Source of the DNA: Ramicandelaber brevisporus
Taxonomy: Eukaryota > Kickxellomycota > Ramicandelaberales > Ramicandelaberaceae
DNA length: 11,387 nucleotides
Assembly: GCA_025201865.1 (NCBI GenBank)
Contig: MU603304.1
Location: 1-11,387 of the forward strand
Direction: 5' to 3'
Below the pieces are notes generated by a model. That model ran no database searches and was not told the DNA's origin. It worked only from the letters and a program-made list of their open reading frames with translations. Shown here in pieces: positions 7,601 to 11,387 of this stretch. The first letter of the stretch is position 1. The number at the start of each line of letters is the position of its first letter. Position numbers and translations under genes: made by a program.

Positions 7601-9121
7601 TGGCTCAGTTGGAACTGTAACTACCTTAACAACATGAACAGGGGCTGGGTGAACGTAGCCTTGCTGCTGCTGCTGGTAAGTAAGAGGTGGTGGGCTGATT
7701 GGCTGACGGAATGTAACCAGCTGTCCCTTGAATCCAAAGATGGCTCCAACTGGTCTGCGGAACCACTTAGGTGGATTGCGCAAGCGAATTGACTGGGCTT
7801 TGCCTGAGATATCGTGTCCACTGCCAGGTGCTGCTCCGCTGGTTGGAGAAGTGGCGTGACCAGCTGCAACGGTGGTTGAAGCATCAAAGGCGGCTGAACC
7901 ACTGCCAAAGATGTCATCAATAGCCTTTGAGTGCTGTTCTTGAGCAGCATAGTTGTCATTAAATACGTTGCTCATGTCATCATTATTGGCATCAACTGTA
8001 GAATCAGCTGCCTTGACAGTGCACAAGCTAACTGAACCATCGTAGCTTGAGGTAGAGAACACATTTGGATCATGCGGGTTCCACTGCACATCAAAGTTCC
8101 AGTTGTTAGCAGGAGCCAATTCATCCAACAATTCGCCAGTCTTTGGATTCCAGCACTTGGTCAAGCAGTCCTTGCCAGTGGTTAACAGCAGTTCATTATC
8201 CATTGCATTCCAGCTCATTGACAGGATGCCTCTAGAATGTCCTCCAAGGATGCTGGCCGGAGCCTGAGCATATCTCAAATCCCACAGAGCCACAATTGGA
8301 TTGCTATCATCTTCTGTGGCTGTTGCAATCTGCGTAGATTCATCTGGATTCCATGAGATGCTTGTGATGCCACGACGTGATCCAGCAGCACCCTGTGGAC
8401 CTCCCATCATGCCCATATTCATGTTCATTCCACCACCACTGTTGGAGTTGGCCAATGTCATAATTTCGCGTCCTCCACGCAAATCCCACACAACTGTGTT
8501 TCCATTATTAGATGCCATTGCCAAAATATGAGCACTCTTACTGTTGAACGAAAGTGACGAAATTGCATCCAGATTCTTGGAGCGCTGGCCTAAGCGACGG
8601 GCTTGGTTTGGGTTGTTCAAATCCCACAGTGCAACTTCTGCATTAGCTCCTCCACTGGCCAACAGGTGCTTCTGAAGCGGGTTAAGCGTCAGTCCAGTTA
8701 CTGCTCCGGTATGGGCTTGCTGGATCGAGACCTGTGCCGAGTCTTGTTTGCCGTTGATGATGGCATTGGCATCCCAAATGGCCACAGCTCCATTCTCCAA
8801 CCCACCAACCAGCAATCCGGCGGATGCGCGCTTGCTGTTTGAGAGTGGTTGAGACCAGACCAGTCGATTAAATCTAGCTGGAGCCACAATCTTACTACTA
8901 AACTTGACCTGAGCCTCGTCTCCGCTCAGTCCGCCAACCCGGAATATTTCCAACTCTGAGGAGCTGTTGAACGACTGATCAAGTGCTCCAGCTGCAGTGC
9001 CAGTTGCAATATACGGCTGAGACACTGTTGGCCCCCAGGCAACAGCTGCTGTACGCGGGATCGCCAGCCGACTCGTAGATGACGGCGCTGCGCCAGAAAC
9101 AGGACCAGGCGACGTGTACAT
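4628..9121 (-). CDS. SEC31: Protein transport protein Sec31 (COPII outer coat scaffold)
   Basis: 1497 residues, uninterrupted. With Sec13, Sec31 forms the outer cage of COPII vesicles at ER exit sites and stimulates Sar1 GTPase through Sec23. Seven WD40 blades occupy about 24-370 (e.g. VALWDL 163-168, VVWDLR 210-215, VALWDLR 277-283). The conserved segment NPPKWFRRPVGAIFGF (449-464) is the insertion that completes the Sec13 propeller. The ACE1 helical region spans about 510-985. A Gln/Pro-rich linker (about 995-1300) contains NWND with W1103-N1104, matching the residues that approach the Sar1 active site in yeast Sec31, plus several PPP motifs of the kind that bind Sec23. The SRA1-like C-terminal helical domain is about 1302-1405. 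A Gln/Pro tail (1406-1497) follows. The ATG at 9121 is the first in-frame ATG; the frame is open upstream to 9403 without another Met. The protein is longer than yeast (1273) or human (about 1220) Sec31 mainly through low-complexity segments. Confidence 0.97.
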   Translation of the reverse strand: MYTSPGPVSGAAPSSTSRLAIPRTAAVAWGPTVSQPYIATGTAAGALDQSFNSSSELEIFRVGGLSGDEAQVKFSSKIVAPARFNRLVWSQPLSNSKRASAGLLVGGLENGAVAIWDANAIINGKQDSAQVSIQQAHTGAVTGLTLNPLQKHLLASGGANAEVALWDLNNPNQARRLGQRSKNLDAISSLSFNSKSAHILAMASNNGNTVVWDLRGGREIMTLANSNSGGGMNMNMGMMGGPQGAAGSRRGITSISWNPDESTQIATATEDDSNPIVALWDLRYAQAPASILGGHSRGILSMSWNAMDNELLLTTGKDCLTKCWNPKTGELLDELAPANNWNFDVQWNPHDPNVFSTSSYDGSVSLCTVKAADSTVDANNDDMSNVFNDNYAAQEQHSKAIDDIFGSGSAAFDASTTVAAGHATSPTSGAAPGSGHDISGKAQSIRLRNPPKWFRRPVGAIFGFKGQLVTFRQPISPPPLTYQQQQQGYVHPAPVHVVKVVTVPTEPSLVQPIKQLEVAWTQGRCTELCEARIRQLSSDIQREKQSPNDKSSQTKIDQLNESLRQWKLLRVMFDDDRRGELIKFLGFDKEAIKSKIESHLVNNANNNKAKSPSMAQPKSPTTTGSSNDLNTVAAALSALRLATAIGSEAASTGSPFSVGARDADSGVDGLITQALLIGDHSSAVELCFAHGRSAEGLILAHLGGKELVQSAQRLFFAQRNGRPSFLRLVEGVTNGDYSDVVNNCDINDWDEILVLLCTYAEYDVLPQLCDLLAQRLDDYAESLPQSDSAKRDEATRNASLCYLVGNNFERVVNIWLNGDAKTNNKSATSLHRFIERVIVLRTAVQYVDPALTLEGGDDVNNMDPVSPQAALDDAFSEQHPAADDSGDAAATPGDSVEVQDGDASSTKQSSPSNQLKLASLYERFVEYSQLLAAQGQVALAASFLELIPVKYHLFNKLGEDVVAVLKDRIYGDGSDEWANGIRQEFPFDASRQIEPEPIIEPEQPQYDNTANYGYDQSHQQQDFYYNQQQQQHQQPPIQQQQPAYYSHQPPVQQPVHQPVQQQQQPVHQQQQYGQYGQSGLSVGRPGSTAPPPLSQSATPKANWNDAPIVRERVSSVAPKVATLASPFGNQAGAGGYSATPPPNQMTGVGAMATNTQMLPPPPKAGSVRPPPPPSAQQHQQHQQQQQPQYPGAPMNGQYAQQPQPPRALSPPQPPQPRPAQKPIEPPQPLFDQQPPTAQSAFARQQQTLPPQPGRPPIPNATSPLGHAVRPNAPSPHQPPQLPVASRTPAPPASKYPPGDRSHIPAQHRIIFTALNGEFERLRPMVASAQHKVVDETEKRLSTLFDGLNCETINPVVIPSLLQIAQAASARDYRQVQQIQLEITRNHFDAASAWIVGIKGLVNIANTIAQQQQQQQQLQQQQHMYQQQQQQLQQMPPAAHPPYAGHGGPPPPPQAGQLGVRPPPPQQYGARPPPPPQQQYGVRPPPPQQQQQYGMYQR
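4631..4756 (-). repeat. Sec31 tail: three R-polyPro-polyGln-YG repeats
   Basis: Residues 1456-1497 contain three consecutive units of the form RPPPP(P)Q2-5YG, ending MYQR. They lie after the C-terminal helical domain, where known Sec31 proteins usually stop or nearly stop. Confidence 0.9.
4823..4897 (-). repeat. CAG/CAA repeat encoding polyglutamine in Sec31
   Basis: Residues 1409-1433 are almost all Gln, encoded by mixed CAG and CAA codons with CTG/TTG Leu interruptions. The tract directly follows the SRA1-like domain and probably varies in length between strains. Confidence 0.9.
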
Positions 9122-9540
9122 TTGCTGAACAAACGGGCAAAAGAAAATAAACAGTAGCTCACTGACTGAATCAAAGAAACCAAGGAACGAAAAGAACGAA
9201 CGAACGAACGAAGAACGAACGAAGAACGACGTCGATCGTGCAGTGAACCGAAGCGAAGCGAAGTGAGGTCGGGTGGGGTGGGTGTGTGTGCAGGATAAGA
9301 ACTCGAAAGGAGAGGAAACAAGAATAAAAAAACTAGGCAAGTCTACTGCTGTTGCTGTTGCTGCTCTGCGATCAACCTGTCGAGAGAGAGACGAACAGCA
9401 CACGCACTCTCAACCACCACAACCCCCACTCCAGCACACAGAGAGAGAAACGCACAGAGAGTCAGAAAGAGAGAACAGATCTGGTCGCGACTTCAGAAAA
9501 AAAAATTTCCCTGGCCAAACCAGTGCTACGTGGCAGCTAT
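9122..9540 (-). promoter_or_regulatory. SEC31 5' leader and proximal promoter
   Basis: On the SEC31 strand this is strongly pyrimidine-rich (TTCG, TCTC and CACACA runs), typical of fungal leaders. Just before the ATG, a pyrimidine tract ends in CAG (9127-9125), closely resembling a 3' splice site, so a leader intron is possible; GTGCGT donor candidates lie at 9402-9407 and 9450-9455. The frame of SEC31 stays open through 94 codons of this leader but without a Met, so it is not called coding. Confidence 0.45.
9185..9230. repeat. (GAAC)n-type tetranucleotide repeat in SEC31 leader
   Basis: Repeated GAAC/GAAGAAC units; on the SEC31 strand they read (GTTC)n/(TTCG)n. They lie 65-110 bases upstream of the start codon and are probably transcribed. 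Confidence 0.85.
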
Positions 9541-9560
9541 AATCGGAACATTGATCTTTG

Positions 9561-9693
9561 ATTGGCCACGTTGCGTGCATAGCAAAAAGAAAGTACAACG
9601 CATCCTCGACTAGCGCGATTGGACTTGAACTACCCCCTGTTTGTGCACAATGCATGGCCAATTGTAAAGGCGTTAAACACGTATGCACATTGG
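9561..9693 (-). promoter_or_regulatory. CCAAT-box cluster, probable distal SEC31 promoter
   Basis: Three CCAAT boxes read on the minus strand (ATTGG at 9561-9565, 9618-9622 and 9689-9693) and one on the plus strand (9658-9662). The first is in a GGCCAATC context, the usual HAP/NF-Y target. They lie 440-570 bases upstream of the SEC31 start codon. Four in about 130 bases is more than expected by chance, but function is unproven. Confidence 0.4.
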
Positions 9694-10660
9694 GCGATAC
9701 CACAATGCAGCCAGCTGTCAATGATTGAGAGTTACAAACACGTCATTGCTAGCCAAAAAAAAAAGCAGAACAACATCAATATCGGGCAATATCATCGTTC
9801 AATTCCCAATTTCTTGTCAATCAACTTTGACTTTCGAAGGCAATCTTGAGGTAAGTTGTTGTCTGAATTCATCCTTCGACTCAGGATAACTGACTGGTTA
9901 CAACCATCTCTTGATGTAGTTCGATAGCCAATTCAGATAGAATTGCGATTCAGAAGAGGACCATGATTGTTATGGAAAAGAGAGTGGTTCAGCAAAGTGT
10001 GGAGAGAGTTGAGCTATGCATTCAATGACTGTGAATGTGGGTGTCATCGAAGGCAGGAGTATGTGCGAGTGGGATTTGAACAATACAAGATCAATGTTTA
10101 TGTACTTTGGAGTCGGTCAAACTACGATATCTTATGTCATTATAACGATGGTAAGTTCAGGCAAATCATCTTGGATGTGACAACAAATTGTTGAGCTAAA
10201 CTCTCACAGAAAGACTCCTGAATTTAGTTCCGAGATATATGAGAGCATTATCAAGTGGCATTTCACCTGGTTCATGTTGAGAGTGTGGAAGAACAGAAAT
10301 GCTCAAACGACTTGAAACTCCGCGAGAGTTAAATGAGTGTGAAAGGACAAACTGTCGGATTGATTGAATGAGCGAATGAATGAATAAAAGAACGACCGAC
10401 CGACTGCGCGGATGAATGAGGGAACAGTGTTCTGCATAATGAACGGAGTTGTTTGGCAAGGTTGACAGCAGCATGTGGTGAGTGTGCGCGAGTGTGTGTG
10501 AGTGTGCGTGCCTGAAACGGAAGACATGTCAAAAGCCGCGTGGACGGCGAGTGAGAGTGCAACCACGCCGGCTGCGGCAGCGCGGAGGTGGCGGAGATGG
10601 TGGCGAGGGGGAAAGGTGGCCTGTGCGGCAGCCGACAGAGGCTCTCGAACCAGCCAAAAG

Positions 10661-10728
10661 CAGCAACAGCAGCAACAGCAGCAACAACAGAAGAAGCAGC
10701 AGAAGAAGCAACAGCAGAAGAAGCAGAG
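10661..10728. repeat. CAG/CAA/GAAG trinucleotide repeat tract
   Basis: Mixed AGC, AAC and AAG units on the plus strand, about 480 bases upstream of the protease ATG. No supported coding frame contains it, unlike the CAG tracts of SEC31. Confidence 0.85.
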
Positions 10729-10842
10729 GCATTGCGCTGAGTCGCAACCGCGCGGTTCGGCGGTCTCCACAGTCGACACAAGCACGCTGTGTGTTCGCAA
10801 TCGACGCAAGTGTGCTGGAAGTGCCTGATACAGAGAACGCAG

Positions 10843-10873
10843 CCATGCGGTGTGTTAATATGCAGCCGCATGG
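10843..10873. promoter_or_regulatory. 8-bp dyad (CCATGCGG/CCGCATGG) upstream of the protease gene
   Basis: CCATGCGG at 10843-10850 and its exact reverse complement at 10866-10873 are separated by 15 AT-richer bases. The position, about 100 bases before the TATA box, suits a binding site for a dimeric zinc-cluster type regulator, but no specific factor can be named. Confidence 0.35.
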
Positions 10874-10881
10874 AAGCGCGA

Positions 10882-10956
10882 CAGCAGAAAGCGCGGCATT
10901 TGCTGGCAGCAGAAAGCATGACATTTGCTAGCAGGGCTGGCAGGGCTGACATTTGC
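10882..10956 (+). promoter_or_regulatory. Tandem upstream repeats (25-bp, ACATTTGC core) in protease promoter
   Basis: Two 25-base copies (10882-10906 and 10907-10931) match at 21 positions and share CAGCAGAAAGC and CATTTGCT blocks. A third core, GACATTTGC, is at 10948-10956. Between copies two and three lies a perfect 9-base tandem duplication (GCAGGGCTG, 10931-10948). The block ends 15 bases before the TATA box, so it looks like an activating sequence grown by duplication. Confidence 0.5.
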
Positions 10957-10971
10957 AGGCACAGCCGGCGG

Positions 10972-10977
10972 TATAAA
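10972..10977 (+). promoter_or_regulatory. TATA box of the protease gene
   Basis: TATAAA in the context GGTATAAAGCAG, 163 bases upstream of the ATG at 11140. Transcription would begin near 11000-11010, giving a leader of about 135 bases that has no upstream ATG and is rich in ATCACC units (about 11035-11130). Confidence 0.75.
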
Positions 10978-11139
10978 GCAGCGGGAGTCGCAGCAGCGGT
11001 TCAGCTGGACGGCATTTGAGCCAAGCCGAATCATCACCATCGTCATCTGCTACTACTTCATTATCGCCTCCTTCACCATCACCATCACCATCACCACCAC
11101 AACCATCACCACCAACACTATCATCACAATCCCCATCTA

Positions 11140-11387
11140 ATGCGCTTCACCGCCGCCACCGTTGCCACCGTCATCGCCGCCAGCTCGGCGGTCAGTGCGC
11201 TCGCGCCACTCAAGACCACCAAGGGCAAGAACGCCAAGCCGATTGCCAACAAGTACATTGTCGTGCTGCATCCAGAGGCCAAGAACACCGACAGCCACGT
11301 CAACGCCGTCAAGCAGCTCACCGAGAAGCACAACGCCGCGGCGGCTGCCAAGGCGCTGAAGACGCCAGGCGGCAGCGGCGACCTCGC
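11140..11387 (+). CDS. Secreted subtilisin-like serine protease precursor (S8 family), 3'-truncated: signal peptide and I9 propeptide
   Basis: The first 82 codons run off the right edge without a stop. Residues 1-21 are a signal peptide (MRF, Ala/Thr/Val core, cleavage probably in SALA-P). Residues 38-64 read as an inhibitor I9 propeptide start: NKYIVVLHPEA, then SHVNAVKQLTEKH, which fits the YIVV...H...V..L pattern that chaperones and inhibits fungal subtilases such as cerevisin and proteinase K. An Ala- and Gly-rich stretch follows. The catalytic domain lies outside the window, so the protease call rests on the propeptide alone; an independent I9-type inhibitor is the alternative. Codons end mostly in C or G (AAG, GCC, ACC, CTC), unlike much of SEC31, which suggests strong expression. 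The promoter has a clear TATA box and tandem repeats. Confidence 0.8.
   Translation, partial: MRFTAATVATVIAASSAVSALAPLKTTKGKNAKPIANKYIVVLHPEAKNTDSHVNAVKQLTEKHNAAAAAKALKTPGGSGDL

Larger units (their letters stand above)
9541..10840. other. Gene-free part of the divergent SEC31/protease intergenic region
   Basis: No protein family was recognised on either strand. It holds a CCAAT cluster near the SEC31 side, two plus-strand segments that look like short introns (9851-9919 and 10151-10209), GAATGA/GAACGAC repeats at about 10365-10415, GTGTGAGTGTGC repeats (about 10478-10512) and a CAG/CAA/GAAG tract. Frames through these tracts encode polyGln, polyLeu or polyCys by reading repeats and are not called genes. 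Confidence 0.5.

Noticed and set aside
9121-9403. N-terminal extension of Sec31 through the open upstream frame
   Set aside because: It has no ATG and reads a pyrimidine-rich leader; the first in-frame ATG at 9121 puts the WD40 region at a normal distance from the N-terminus.
9611-9635. tRNA T-arm-like sequence (GTTCAAGTCC on the minus strand), and a second at about 10073-10083
   Set aside because: Neither has a paired T stem, an A box or an acceptor stem at the right distance, so no tRNA can be folded.
10303-10952. Frames with polyCys, polyAla, polyLeu or polyGln around the CAG/CAA tract
   Set aside because: All six frames are open through the trinucleotide repeat, which is the expected artefact; no signal peptide, domain or start context supports any of them.

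Overview
This is a eukaryotic window, most likely from an early-diverging fungus. It has COPII Sec31 in full, a pterin-dependent phenylalanine hydroxylase (a family missing from most Dikarya but known in Mortierella and other basal lineages), a secreted subtilisin-type protease with an I9 propeptide, and a nuclear tRNA-Ala. None of the coding regions needs an intron to be read, including a 4.5-kb SEC31. That would fit an intron-poor basal lineage (Mortierellomycota- or Kickxellomycotina-like), but the sequence alone cannot exclude another opisthokont or amoeboid protist.

Layout, left to right. (1) 1-1302 (+): 3' part of a phenylalanine-4-hydroxylase gene, cut by the window edge inside its N-terminal ACT domain. 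(2) 1303-2633: a gene-free, microsatellite-rich stretch holding the hydroxylase 3' flank and the promoter/leader of the next gene. (3) 2634-2831 (+): a 65-residue secreted protein with a six-cysteine knottin-like pattern. (4) 3480-3956 (+): a 158-residue secreted Gly/Cys/Trp-rich repeat protein. (5) 4131-4201 (-): tRNA-Ala(UGC). (6) 4628-9121 (-): SEC31, the outer COPII coat scaffold subunit, with an unusual Gln/Pro repeat tail after its usual C-terminal domain. (7) 9122-11139: a 2-kb divergent intergenic region with simple repeats, CCAAT boxes, two intron-like segments, a tandem-repeat promoter element, a dyad and a TATA box. (8) 11140-11387 (+): start of a secreted subtilase precursor, running off the right edge.

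The genes do not form an operon or an obvious pathway. Three of the five protein genes encode secreted products (knottin-like peptide, Gly/Cys-rich protein, protease), and SEC31 serves the secretory route they would use, but this proximity may be chance. The best candidates for something undescribed are the two adjacent small secreted cysteine-rich genes, the post-domain tail of Sec31, and the repeat-built promoter of the protease gene.
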